Positions 32,580 to 43,971 of a stretch of DNA of 64,000 nt are shown here, piece by piece. A program made the position numbers and the translations under genes. The notes beneath the pieces are model-generated. The model ran no database searches. It saw only the letters and a program-made list of their open reading frames with translations, and had not been told where the DNA came from. How positions within the stretch are numbered: position 1 is the first letter of the stretch; each line of letters opens with the position of its first letter. Source of the DNA: Parastagonospora avenae f. sp. tritici 18332-5 (taxonomy: Eukaryota; Ascomycota; Dothideomycetes; Pleosporales; Phaeosphaeriaceae). The stretch is from the NCBI GenBank assembly GCA_022559985.1, contig JAFJTR010000040.1, positions 1 through 64,000 on the forward strand, read 5' to 3'.

Positions 32580-33555
32580 CTAAACGAATCCACCAGAAAC
32601 CGTAATTACTTCACCTGTCGTATCAAATTAGCAAAAAGGCGACTTTGCGCATATGATCTTTCGCACCGTTCACCCATCCGCCATCATCGGATGCAAGGAA
32701 AGCAACTACGCGTGCAATATCCTCTGGTACAGCACATCGACCTAGCGGACATGCCTTTGCAGTGAGCTCTTCAAGCTTCTCAGGAGGCCAATCTGATGTA
32801 GCGCCTAAGATAATTTGTCAATGCATGATGCGCATCTAGACTCTCCTTTCAGGCTTACCTGGGATGTAATTCCAACAGTTCTGGTAGAACATGTCCGACA
32901 AAACTCCACCAGGTGCAATGCCGTTCACCGTGATGCGCCGCGCACCGAAATCAGTGGCAAAAGATTTTACCATGCCAATGACCGCCATTTTTGAAGAGCT
33001 ATACAGTGCATGTCTTTTGATTCCGACTTTGCCAGCTGATATCGAGCTCATGAGGACTAGACGACCGCTGTCTTCGAGATGCTTCCACGCTGCCTGGCCA
33101 ATGAAGAATTGCGCCCGCGCATTCAAGCTAAAGACATGGTCGAACAGTTCTTCCGTGATGTCTTCAGTGTTGTCAAATGACTCAGTCCCGCTGTTGCTCA
33201 TGACAATGTTAATTTTCCCGAAGTGCTTTTTGCCTTCTTGGAACAGGCGCTCAATCTCGGCAACCTTTCCTGGTGCTTAGCATGTTCTTGTACAAAGGAA
33301 TGGCTTGTGGTTATAACGCACCTTGGTCACATCGGCCTGAATACTGACTGCTCTGGCACCGTTCCCAAATGCTTCGATCGCCTTCACAGTCTCATCGGCG
33401 CCACCCTTGCTGTTGGCATAGTTGATGACAACACTGCATCCTCGACTAGCAAGCTCGAGGGCGATTCCTCTACCAATGCCACGGCTTGAGCCCGTGACGA
33501 TGGCAACTTTGCCATGCAAGGAAGCTGTCGGGACGAGAACAGGCTTTTGAGACAT
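32580..33555 (-). CDS. Short-chain dehydrogenase, tetrahydroxynaphthalene-reductase-like
   Basis: Four exons (33555-33322, 33264-32859, 32804-32667, 32614-32580) give 270 residues of a classical SDR. Key elements: NADP loop TGSSRGIG near residues 21-28, the SNSG motif, catalytic Ser in LMSSISAG, YSSSK (Tyr and Lys), the VNGIAPGGVLSDMF segment, and the C-terminal end GEVITVSGGF. The SNSG and IAPGG segments are those of the trihydroxy/tetrahydroxynaphthalene and versicolorin reductase group, which deoxygenate aromatic polyketides by reducing a keto tautomer. It diverges from the amidohydrolase and shares its CGG-N3-CCG site. Confidence 0.88.
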
Positions 33556-33809
33556 GGTGTAGGTTTAGGCTTCCGGTGTCCTATATACATTCAGTACTCA
33601 ATAATGGCTCCCTAACTGTGACTAATGACGCGTACCAGAGTTTTGGTTTAGAAAGTCACAAGTAAGGTTCCAGGGTTGATAGAGATGTCTTCATAGAAGC
33701 AAGATCTGCCCATATAATCTAAATGAGGTCAAATTCGCATTTGGCCTGTTGTTTTGCGATCTCGTTCATGTAAGCTCGTGGCGCCGTGGATGTTGTCTGC
33801 GGCCGAGTT

Positions 33810-33818
33810 CGGGCGCCG
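33810..33818. promoter_or_regulatory. CGG-N3-CCG palindrome (SDR-1 / amidohydrolase)
   Basis: CGGGCGCCG in the 460-bp divergent promoter, 255 bp from the SDR start and 198 bp from the amidohydrolase start. The core and 5' flank (GTTCGGGCGCCG) are identical to the site before the GMC gene. Confidence 0.7.
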
Positions 33819-34015
33819 GACGCGCGAACGAAAACGGCCCCCAGAGTCCTTCGCAACTCACTCAAGATTGCTTGCACAGGAAGCTGACTGAAATGGAGTA
33901 GAGCGCGACGGGGTTCAGAATGGATGGTCAACTCATTGCAAATCAATAATCAGTCTTTGGAGAAATTTCAAGGCGCAATCGACCAATTCCTCGCGCGAGC
34001 TCTATTTGTCTACCC

Positions 34016-35579
34016 ATGTCAACCATCCTGATGGCCTCCAAAGTTATTACCAACGGAACTGTTATCACGTTCGATGATGCGACAGAGTCTGTGAAGGTCC
34101 TCGCACGAGCTTCCGTACTCATCACCGATGATCGCATCGCCGCCATTGTCGAGGATGGCAATGAATTGTCGATTCCGCCAGACGCTGAAATAATCAATGT
34201 TGAGGGGAAAATTGTCGCACCCGGATTCGTTAATACGCATGTGCACATGTGGCAGTCAGTATTTCGTACGGTTGCGCCAAACATTATCCTTGCGCAATAT
34301 TTCGACTGGCTGAGTCAGATGTCGCCAACGGCCACTGCGCCATTCACGCCTGCAGATGTATACATCAGCTGTCTGGAAGGATACCTCGAAGGTCTCCATG
34401 CTGGCGTAACTTCTTATGTAGACCACGCGCATAACAATTGGGGTCGTGAGGTGGTTAAACCTGGCTACCAGGCTGCACTGGACAGCGGCGCGCGTGTTTG
34501 GTGGTGCTATGATGTTACTGCAAACAATAAGCAGTTTTCGGAGGTGGAGCAATGGAAGACGTTGGGTGATATTGCTGCAGAGTCTGCTCCGTCGCGCATG
34601 CAGATCGGGTTGTCCTTGGATGGTCTGGCTGGAGAGTTCTTGAACGATACTGAAAAGCACCTCGACAATTTGAAGGCTGCAACAGAGTGAGTACATGTGC
34701 AATCTCTCCCTTCTCAAGAGGTTTATGCTGACCTTTCGATTAGGAAGATGAACCTTTCAGTCATAACAATGCATCACATGAGCGGTCCTTGGCCTCGTAA
34801 GCTTTACTTTCGTCCTTCAAACTCAGTCTAACAACCCACCAGAAGGTAATACCTCCCCGACACGAGTCACTACACAGGGTCTGCATACTGCCGGTATCCC
34901 CATGATATTCTCACACGCGCCCTTCTTGACCACAGACGACATGACTGCACTCCGCAAACACAATCTCTTCGTCTCCATAACGCCCGAATCCGAATGTCAT
35001 TACGGCCACGGACAAACAACAGGCCATCTCATTTCACCACAAGCGTCTCTGGGAGTCGACACAGCCTTCACTTTCTCTGGCGATATGATTTCGCAGGCCA
35101 GAATCTGGCTGCAGACTGTGCGCAATAACAGTTACCATAAAACGCTCCGCACAGGCTTCATACCTAACCAGACCCCGATGAAGGTTGAACAGGCATTCCT
35201 GTTGGCTACAAGACAGGGTGGGCTTGCATTGCGTCGTCCAGATATCGGCGTGCTTCAGGTCGGCGCCAAAGCAGACATTTTGGTGTTTAATGGCGACTCG
35301 CCGAATATGCTCGGCTGGGTCGATCCTGTTGCTGCGATCATACTGCATGCCAACGCGGGCGATATAGAGCATGTGTTGGTTGATGGGCAGTTTAGGAAGC
35401 GTGACTTCAAGCTGCTTGGAGGAGAAGGAACGAAATGGGAGTGGAGCGATGTTCGCAAGAAGTTTTTGGAGGCTGCGAAAAGGATACAGCCGCTGGTTAA
35501 GACACCAACTAAAGTTCCTGAAAAGCTTTGGGGCATGGCTGACTTAGGGGAGGTAGAGGTGGCGAGCACTGTAGCATAA
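34016..35579 (+). CDS. Amidohydrolase (cytosine/MTA-SAH deaminase type)
   Basis: Three exons (34016-34686, 34744-34796, 34843-35579) give 486 residues of a metal-dependent amidohydrolase. A small beta-sandwich start is followed by VAPGFVNTHVHMWQ with metal ligands His75 and His77, then SYVDHAHN, HHMSG and FSHAPFL in the barrel, SECHYGHG, and LGVDTAFTFSGD with the late Asp. The C-terminus returns to the sandwich (GAKADILVFNGDSPN). The subfamily acts on C-N or C-Cl bonds of heterocycles (deaminases, chlorohydrolases). An alternative start is Met6. Its presence in an aromatic polyketide cluster is unusual and could mean a nitrogen-containing intermediate or a different hydrolytic role (inference). 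Confidence 0.82.
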
Positions 35580-35653
35580 TCTATGTTGATTTTAAGAATC
35601 TGATGGTTAAAAAAGTAGCGTATATGTTTCCCAAAACGCTTACATCGTTATGT

Positions 35654-36503
35654 CTACCATTGCTGAATCCCATCTTTGGTGAGGATTTTCCCGGCATCAG
35701 CATCTCTCTCGCCTTCGATGACGCTCCTGATGAATGGTCCCGCAATTTCAGGATCTCCTGCACCCATCTTCTTTAGCAACTCGGTGTTGCTGCCCAAGCC
35801 AGTCGCAAGAAATCCCGGAGAGATTGCAAACACCTTGACATCGTCCTCATGAAGCACCTTGTGCCACTCTCGCATTAACATATTCATACCAGTTTTAGCG
35901 CTTCGGTATGCTGGGACGCCGAACCCTAACTTGGGCCAGCCTTTGGGTGGGTACTTGTTCACCGCCAGCGCTTGGTTTTCACTACCAGCTAGCGTCGACG
36001 TGCCAGATGTGATGAACAGCAACCGTGGGTCAGAGGACTGGAGTAGAAGCGGTATGAAAGTCGTCGTCATGACCTGCGTGCCGGACGTGTTGACGTTCCA
36101 GGACTGATTCCATGCCTCACGTTCCGACAATTTGCCCTCCTTGGCAATTTGATCGAATTGCGCGCCTATGTAGTAGTCCGGCGTCAGTAATAGCTCCTAT
36201 CGTCGTGAGGCTCTGCATACCGGCATTATTCACCAGAACATCGATTTTGCCGAACTGAGTCTTGATTACATCGAACGCTTTATTGATAGACTCATCGGAT
36301 TCGATATCAACCTGTACGGGGAAAAGCTTGCTCTTCGTTTGGGGGTACTCGGCCCGAACGGTTTCAATGGCCGCCTGCACCTTATCTTCAGAGCGTCCGC
36401 CGACAACGATGTCGTAAGCGTGACTGGAGCTGCAAAGGGCGCGCACAATCTGGAACCCGATGCCAGTGTTGGCGCCAGTAATAAGAACAACTTTAGAGGC
36501 CAT
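35654..36503 (-). CDS. Short-chain dehydrogenase (carbonyl-reductase-like)
   Basis: Two exons (36503-36221, 36165-35654; 55-nt intron splitting the Gly of NNAG) give 264 residues. Motifs are TGANTGIG (9-16), NNAG, the LSEREAWNQSWNVN segment, catalytic Ser in FITSGTS, and YRSAK (Tyr and Lys). The post-NNAG pattern is that of fungal NADPH carbonyl-reductase-like SDRs. Without removing the intron the frame appears broken, but splicing restores full length. It converges with the amidohydrolase, 3' ends 74 bp apart. Its likely task is reduction of a ketone or quinone in the pathway (inference). Confidence 0.85.
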
Positions 36504-36822
36504 GATGAATGCTTAACACAAAGCCAAGATGAGGGACGTGCAGGGTTAATGAACGAAGTGGGGAGTCAATTGCAGGGTTGTTAAAGCATGCGGGGTTGAT
36601 GCTCGTCGTTGGGAACTGAAGGCCTCCAGCACAGAAGCGCATGCCGCTAAACAAACATTGGGGTCGCCGCATAATCCGATCGAAGGATTTAAGTGCTGAC
36701 CTCGATTTTCCATGCCGTCCTGCAAGTAATGAAAGATGACTGCGTAGTCGCTTCCAAGTCACTGCTTCTCGGGTCAACGTCTGACCCCATGGCCTCGAGG
36801 GCTACTGGTCCGAACGGCGGCT

Positions 36823-36831
36823 CGGGTGCCG
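36823..36831. promoter_or_regulatory. CGG-N3-CCG palindrome (SDR-2)
   Basis: CGGGTGCCG, 320 bp upstream of the second SDR. Confidence 0.6.
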
Positions 36832-37534
36832 ATAGATATGAGCACGACGGCATTTCGGCCGTTTGGTGGAACGGCATCTTCGGTCAATCAATGTGCAGCG
36901 GGATATTTTATGCGGACCCTGGAAGACGGTGACGTGTTTGGGGGCTTTTCGACAAATCAGCCCATTTTACGTTGGTGTCGTGGCACAGAGGCCTTCCACG
37001 ATTGGCAGGTGCTTATCGTTGTGCCAGAGCAAAGGCTAAATTGCAACGGCGACGAGGACCTGCCTTTCCATGGAAATCGAGCTGGATGCGAGATGGAGAA
37101 CGTGGTTGCCGCCAACGCTAGCTTTAGGTACAGAAATACACAGTAAAAGCCTACGATACAGTGTCTAGTCCCCGTACCGTTGCGTACGGCCGTAAGAATG
37201 ACCAACCCAAGTAAGAACAGGTAAGTCTATGAATCCACTGTCTCTAAAGTGAATTGCACATACTGGGACAATGAGTTCCAGATTCTCGGCGTCAGGCAGC
37301 TCCAAAATATTGAGCGCATAATGTGTGAAAAACATTCACGACGTTCTCTGATTGTCACTGGACATACTATTTTCACTCAACGTCCTGGTAAAATATTCGT
37401 GGTATAGATTAAATAGCTACCGCGTCGTCGATTTAAATGTACGATTTACCATGTGCGCAAAGATCGCAAACCCGAACGCAACGCAGTGGGTGAACAGAAA
37501 TTAATAGATCCAACTCCAACAGCTCACTCCCTTC
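36832..37534. other. Intergenic between SDR-2 promoter and GMC 3' end
   Basis: Overlapping open frames here have no domain and one spans the regulatory site, so I do not support a gene. Confidence 0.5.
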
Positions 37535-39480
37535 TCAGAACTTATCCTGCATCTTGATCAACTGCGCAGCATGATACGCGTAAGCATACACTGTGTGCAT
37601 TGTGTGGCACGTCGGCGCACTGGGAAACGTCGAACTATCAATAACACGAATGCCCTGTAGGCCTTTGATGCGCCATGTCTTGCCTTCAACGACAGTTCCC
37701 AACGCGACGGTACCGAGCTAATCATGTTAGCAAGAGAATGTATAGTAAGAAGGGGAGCTTTGTATACTTACAGGGTGATGGAAGGTCAGCGAAGCCTTCT
37801 GGATCGCTTTCCAAAGATCTTCGTCCGAAGTAACATTAGCGCCGGGATAGACTTCCTTGAGCAAGACGGGAGATAGCGCGGGGTCAGTGACGACTTTGCG
37901 GAGTTGTTTGTAGCCGTAGAGAATTGCTGCTTTATCGCCTGAAAGGAGTTAGTAGCCATCACGAAACACTTTCAGCGAGCGAAGTGGGCTTACTCTCGGA
38001 GCCGTAGTAGTTGGGGTGAATGAGCGGCTGGTCGCGATAATCGCTCGACGCAAGTTCCATGTATCCTGCAGCTTCGGGCTGTATGACAGCAACGAAAGGC
38101 GAGATAGTGCTCACGTTCGGGCCGTCGCTTCGCAGTGTAGAGCTTGAGTATTGGAAAAGTAAGTGTCCGCGGTCGGCAGGAAGGGAGGTGTGGAAGGTAG
38201 ATTTTACGCCACTGAATGCTTCATCTGGGATGCGGGATACTGCGAACGCAGCGCCGTTGGGCACGCCCAGCGGGCCTTTACCCTCTGTTTTGAAGTCTGC
38301 AGCGGCCTTGTCTTTGAAGGTTGCGTTTAGAGTGTACTGCCAGAGGGTTTCGACGCCTGGAGGAACCTCGAACTCCATCCATGCGAAGTGATGATCGAAG
38401 CTGAGAGTGTCAGATGCAATGCGTTTGATGCGTGACTGGTACTTACAGGTTCTTGCCGATCTGGGGAATATCTGCAACGACAGGAATGCCGTGAGACTTG
38501 AGTTGTTTGGCTGGTCCGACACCGGAAAGCATCAATAGCTGTATGGTATGTTAGAATAAATGTCCTTCAACAGTGAAGGCAGTCTGTACCTTCGGGCTGC
38601 CAAGAGCGCCAGCGGCTACGATAATTTCTTTGGGTCGGAGGGTAGTAGTGGCATTGGTGATAGGGTTGACGTATGTGACTGATACTGCACGCTTCCCTTC
38701 GAACCCAATCTTGGTCACCTCAGCGTCATGTAGTTGTCTTGCATTGGGTCTTCCATTCATTGGCCACCCGTACGCCTGCGAGGCGAAGACTCGAGTGTGG
38801 TTTGATGCGCGGATGCCGGTCAAACCAGTCGAAATTCCGACACCAGTTCCATCGTTGAGATCGACCTGTGGGATTTTGAGAACATTTTTCCATGACTCGA
38901 TGAGGCTCAGGACGAATCCGAGGTTTTCTGATGGAGACGTGAATTCAATTGGTCCATTGCCATATGCGCTCTTGTTGACGTGTGGGTCATAGTCGAGAGG
39001 CGTCTCCTTGTAATAGGCTACAGACTTGTAGTCATTCTCGAAGTTCTTCCACTTTAGGCCATCGTCTTTACTGATTTTGGCCCATTCATCGAAAACTGAA
39101 GGAGAACCACGGCAGTGACCGAGATAGTTGACCGCAGAGCCACCTCCAAAGCCGCGGCCCTGATGAAGGTACGGCTCAATGCCATTCAGATTCGGATCTG
39201 GCTGGCATGTGTAGTTCCAAGTGTATGGGGTTTGCAAAAGAAGTGGCGCGAGACCTGGATCGTCTATGTTTTCAACTCCAGCAGTGTCGGGACCAGCTTC
39301 AAGAAGGAGAACATTGACTTTAGGATTCTTGGAGAGCTGCTCAGCAAGAACGAAACCTGCCGGACCACCTCCAATGATCACATAGTCGGGTTGGCCATTC
39401 GGAGCTGGTTGGGTAGGGTGGGGAATAGCGACCGTGAGATCAATGCGAGACAAAAGAGCAAGAAGTGAGGCACGTTTCAT
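37535..39480 (-). CDS. GMC oxidoreductase
   Basis: Five exons (39480-38590, 38538-38447, 38400-37994, 37938-37772, 37717-37535) give 579 residues; an in-frame ATG at 39492 would add four. Residues 1-18 look like a signal peptide or hydrophobic start. The FAD motif is VIIGGGPAGFVLAEQL, followed by the GMC signature around GRGFGGGSAVNYLG, the second signature near AAGALGSPK, and the active-site His region FHHPLGTVALG and TCHTMHTVYAYAYHAAQ. Several N-glycosylation sequons fit a secretory route. Relatives oxidise alcohols, and the aflatoxin-pathway versicolorin B synthase is a GMC-fold cyclase, so either oxidation or ring closure is possible. Confidence 0.85.
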
Positions 39481-39748
39481 ATTGTGCAACATAGTTTCAA
39501 TTGTTTGAACGCCAGACAAACTTTGTAAAAGCAAAAAACAAATGCAGTAAGTTGCACGACGTCAACGAGCGTGCCTTCCATGTTCAACCAGGACGGCGGA
39601 TTTTATATGAAGGGAAATGATAGGCAAACTGGATGTTGTTACTGCAGGAACAGATCCGTTGGGGTGTTTTCGCACGTGGCGCCCACGAGGCGTTGCAGCG
39701 ATGTTGGGTTTTCGGATGAACTCAGCTGGTCCGTTGTTGAGCTCAGTT

Positions 39749-39757
39749 CGGGCGCCG
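39749..39757. promoter_or_regulatory. CGG-N3-CCG palindrome (GMC gene)
   Basis: CGGGCGCCG, 269 bp upstream of the GMC start, 52 bp before the MITE at 39.8 kb. Confidence 0.65.
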
Positions 39758-39808
39758 GCCACCGCACCCAACCTCGATGCTCGCCTCAGGTCGCACCGTC
39801 TTTCGTGT

Positions 39809-40026
39809 CACCAGGCAGCGGCAAAATTCGTGCCCTCGTTGCACCTACAAAACATAAGTTAATGGTCTGTAAAGGTGTACTTATTATAAGCTTAGGAGAG
39901 CCTGAATGTATTCGCAGCTCTAAGACACTCTACCTAATACTACTAGAAACATTTGAATACATCTAGGCTACCTCTTCACTTCTTTTCTTTAGACAAGGCG
40001 GGCATCAATTTTGCTGGCGCCTGGTG
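39809..40026 (+). mobile_element. MITE-like inverted-repeat element, best preserved copy
   Basis: A 218-bp element with 27-30-bp imperfect terminal inverted repeats: left CACCAGGCAGCGGCAAAATT, right (complement) CACCAGGCGCCAGCAAAATT. It is flanked by GTGT on both sides, a likely 4-bp target duplication. The interior is AT-rich and non-coding. It sits upstream of the GMC promoter. It aligns over its full length with 20208-20423 and, reversed, with the copies at 8.1, 9.2 and 11.5 kb. Confidence 0.75.
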
Positions 40027-41093
40027 GTGTTGCCCTCCAATATTACCTAAGTGGTGAAAGGTGTTGTATAATGATAGTTGGGGCTGTGTAGCCTCGGGAC
40101 TTTTTCGCGATCTTTTCAACGCGCAGAAAGCCGTTGACTTTATTCAGCGTCGCATCCCATGCAACCGATAATCGCTCCCCATTTGTGCTTTGAGTTCAGA
40201 CACAGCGCGCATGTGTCACGCTGTTATTCCGGCATCCCGTGCATCCATCTTGCATGATCGGTCCTGTCCGCGTCCTTGTGATGGCTCCAATGGTATGATA
40301 GCCGCTGTTTCCTAGATGCATGCTTGCCATTAGTAGAGAGATTTTTCATCGGTCGCCGAACAACCTCCAAGCGAGGTGGCATGCAGCGCAGGCAGCAATG
40401 CACTGTAGCTAGCATGAGCCACGATTCACGGCTAAGACAATCCGTGCGTAGCTAGGTTGAGGGCATATCGAAGCATGCGGCTTATATGTAGTGATAATTT
40501 AGGAAGTAATACGTACGTTAGAGGCCGTATGAACGAACACGAAACTCTCGAGGGCTGTTCCCACTGATCTACAGCAACTAGTCGCACTCCACTTCACTAT
40601 TTTAAGCCAGCGCTAGGCTTAAACAGGACTTTTGGGCAGGCAGCAACACTGAAAGTGCTCAAAAGTCACTCTTGCGATCTGCGCTGCGTAGATGTCTGCA
40701 GCACATTTACTCATTACGGGTAGTGGCGTACGTAAGTTGCGTATACGCCGCATTACCAGCGCTGGCCGTATTCGCAAGCGGCCCATGTACTTCCGCCGAG
40801 ATGCACTTCGCCACCATGAACTACATCAGGAAGCACAGAGTCATCATATGACCAGCTGAAACCGGAGTAAAATCGACCCATGCTTACTAGGTATAGGCAT
40901 CAAGCTTTCAGCCCCAGCGCTATGAGGGATATCAGACAAGGGCGGAGTGGGTAACTTGGAGAGACTATGCTACTTCAGGAAAGCAAGATTTCGTATCATT
41001 CATAGTGCGCTATCGCAGTGTATCCACATGCAACTCAGCCGCGAGTTGAGGACGTATCGCAGTCTCGCGGAGGGAGCAAGAGCAAGCTCCTCT
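40027..41093. other. Intergenic, no gene supported
   Basis: About 1.07 kb between the MITE and the 3' end of the third SDR. I see no gene, no repeat and no CGG-N3-CCG site. Confidence 0.5.
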
Positions 41094-42170
41094 CTACCAA
41101 GGAATCTCTCCACCGTCGTAATGGCCCCAGCTTTCTTCCTGACCAGGAATATGGATGTTAACCAATTTCCCATTTTGTGCTGGCGTTGATTCGAGGATGA
41201 TCCTCTTCAGCTCCGCAACACCAACCTCGACAGGGAATTCGGCGTGCTCGCCTCCCAATTCAGTCTTGAGCCACTGTACTGTGTCAGCCTCTCTGTTTTG
41301 GTGAAATCGGTTGAGATCGACTACTTACGCCAGGAGATACGCAAAGGAATGTGAACCCCGCGTCTGCGTGGTCTAGAGCGTACTGTGCATTGAGCATGTG
41401 GAGTGCGGCCTTTGAAACTTTGTAGGCCTGCGTGGGGGCCATCTTATACTTTGGCGCCCATGTGAGTGAGCCCATTGAGGACGAGCTGAACTACGGTTAG
41501 ATGCGGCTGTTACGTTTTGCGGGTAACGTACACGTTGATGACCTTCTTCGACTTGCCAGCCTCCAATAGGGGTAGGAAAGCGGAAGTGACTCGGTGCACT
41601 CCGATACTAAAAGGGAAGGTAAAATGTCAGTGTACATGCTCGACTATCGTGTGTGAAGGAGTGCTGTATGGGGCGTTGTGTAAGAACTAGAGGCAGCGTT
41701 GCAGTTCCGCATGACTAGGCACAGCGAGTGGGCTATGTGTAAAATGCTCAGAGGAGGTTACATACTGTGTTGTGTTAGTGTGCGCCTTGAAGAAGAAAAG
41801 GGTCTCGGTTGTATCTTACCACATTAGTGTCGAAGATGTTTCCGAGCTGTTCGGGAGGGACCGTCCTAGTGCCGCCGGGAGCGAACGCTTGGACGCCGGC
41901 GTTGTTCACCAGAACATCCAGACCACGGCCACCAAGCTTTCCGGTGACCTCCACAACAGCCTTCTGGATGCTTTCCGTGTCGCCTACAGAGGCAACAACA
42001 TGGCTAGTGCGGTCCGGGTGGGCGCCAAGCAGCTTCGCTAAGGAAGGACATTCACTGCTGCGTGTGAGGGCAACGACTGTGCCGACTTGCGAGACGGGAA
42101 GCTCCAGCAACTGCTTGACCAGCTCAAGGCCAATACCGCGAGAAGCACCGGTGATCAAGAATGAGGCCAT
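41094..42170 (-). CDS. Short-chain dehydrogenase with a splice-phase break
   Basis: Four exon-like segments (42170-41820, 41606-41532, 41485-41329, 41273-41094) carry a C-factor-like SDR: TGASRGIG at 7-14, NNAG, the HRVTSAFLPLL helix, SSSMG with catalytic Ser, YKVSK (Tyr and Lys), and SPG before the last exon. The last two introns splice cleanly. The first does not: the only good donor after TNV ends a codon, but the acceptor before the next exon leaves one extra base, and the interval (213 nt) is far longer than other introns here. Either there is a 1-nt frameshift, a non-canonical junction, or a micro-exon I cannot see. If real, the gene may be inactive. Confidence 0.65.
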
Positions 42171-42286
42171 GTTTGCGCTTTACTTGCTTGTTCGAATGAG
42201 TCGTGGTTGATTCAATCAACTGAATTGTGTAGGAAGCACGCTCAGGCTGAAACGTACCTTGTAAGTAGGCAAGGCGGACGGGCGTG

Positions 42287-42295
42287 CGGAATCCG
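42287..42295. promoter_or_regulatory. CGG-N3-CCG palindrome (SDR-3)
   Basis: CGGAATCCG, 117 bp upstream of the third SDR. Confidence 0.6.
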
Positions 42296-43296
42296 AGGCG
42301 CGGTGTCATGGGGAAGGGTGAAGGAAGTGTTGTCCCGGAGAGCGCCGCGCGATGACAGGGTCCAAGGGTAAGCGAGGCCGCGTGGGGAAGGAGCCCTGTA
42401 GATCTCGGGAGCTCGGCCAAGTGCAGCTAGCCCGATCTGTGACTTCAGGCGAGACTACGGGTCTCGCCACGGTCGTCAACGTGCAGGTCAACGTGTCCAG
42501 CGGGCGTATCGAATTGATGAGATCCACAAGCCCGCGACAAGCTCAAAGCTAGGTCCATAAGCCCCGGCGCCGATGCACGAGACAAAGACAAGCTCCATCG
42601 ATCGCAGCGTCCAAGGAAGCTTGTCATTTGCCCGTTAACCCCTCAAGGATACATAACCCACCCTAGGCACCGCCATCAACTAGCTACCTCAATTGTCAGG
42701 CCACTTAGCTGGCGCCGAGTGGTTGCATAGGCTTATTCAACTGTAGTCTGGTACAGCATGCAGAACCATCGATGAAGGGTCAAGCTGAGTGGTCAAGATG
42801 CGCCGCCCATTCGCCACACCCTGTACATTTCCCGTAGCCCGTGTTAGTAACGTCCACTCGCCCAATGACTTGCAGAGTTGTGCAAAACGCGTCGCTAATA
42901 ATTACTTGTACTGGTACCCAGGTAGCTCCGGGCGTTGTCAATCGCAGGTTGCACCCTTGCCCCTGCCCTTGGAGCAAACGTGTGGCATCGTGGCACGGCC
43001 CGATATCTCCTCCATGCACATGCGGATGCGCATTGTGCATGCGGGTGCGGCTTCACGCAAGCGCAACGGTCCATTCGACATCTCAAGTCGTACGAGGGGA
43101 ATATTCAATGAACCATGGGCCCTCTGATTATCGCTATCAAAGTTATCCATGCACCCCCACATCCCGTTGGGGCAACCCGTGAACCCAAGACTCTGTCTTA
43201 TTGGCATCCGTATCCTGGTAGATGTGCATGATGCCCTCGTGGTTTACTCACCTCAAGCCGATTGCTAACTTTCCCAAGATGCATGGGGACTCGAGA

Positions 43297-43305
43297 CGGT
43301 CTCCG
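43297..43305. promoter_or_regulatory. CGG-N3-CCG palindrome (regulator gene)
   Basis: CGGTCTCCG, 667 bp upstream of the zinc-cluster gene, further out than in any other cluster promoter. If functional it would mean autoregulation. Confidence 0.4.
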
Positions 43306-43766
43306 CCCTAGGGTTCAGCGGTCCTACTGGGAATCACCGACTTGGATACCTGCAACAAGACAACAGAGGCGGCATGGGCTGCGCAGATCCCACCAGCCCC
43401 AAATTCCACGAACCGATGTGCCTAGAAGCTGCATCAGCCTTGCGTTCATACCGTCAGCAGTTCAGATACTTCATGCGCAACCAACTTTCAGCTCAGCGGG
43501 ACCTGAGAAGTCTTTCTTTCACATTTCGCAGGATCTGCGCGTACGTTCCTCCGGAATTCGATACTGTCTTTCGGGTCGTAAGGGCGTAAGACAATAGCTT
43601 CAGATTTTGGTTTCATGTTCCCCACAAGGCAACCGTCAGAACTGCAAGCCACGAATGCATCCTCAACATCAGCACTAGCTTGGTGCTGTAAGCCCTGACG
43701 TAGGATTCAGACACGACATAATCCCCCGCAAAGCCAATCCATATTTGGGATTCAGCTGCTGCGAGT

Positions 43767-43861
43767 GCGGACCGAATCATAGACGGAGTATATAGATAAC
43801 AGTACTACTAGGAACACGGACCGAATCACATATGGTGCATATAGCCAACAAGGGTACTACG
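43767..43861. repeat. Imperfect 49-bp tandem duplication in regulator promoter
   Basis: Two copies starting CGGACCGAATCA and ending GTACTAC or its near equivalent lie 110-205 bp before the regulator start. Each copy carries one CGGACCG half-site pair with a 1-bp spacer. Confidence 0.65.
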
Positions 43862-43971
43862 CGATACAGTCTATTGATATCGTTCATTGTCTTTTCTCGT
43901 ACTGATATATATCGCATTGGACGATTACAGATCGACTTCCAACATCAAACCCTCACTGACCTGAGCCGAAA

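Larger units (their letters stand above)
42296..43971. other. Long intergenic region upstream of the regulator
   Basis: About 1.7 kb, the longest gene-free stretch in the cluster. It holds one CGG-N3-CCG site (43297) and a duplicated block (43767-43861). Open frames here are short, overlapping and without recognisable domains. Confidence 0.45.
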
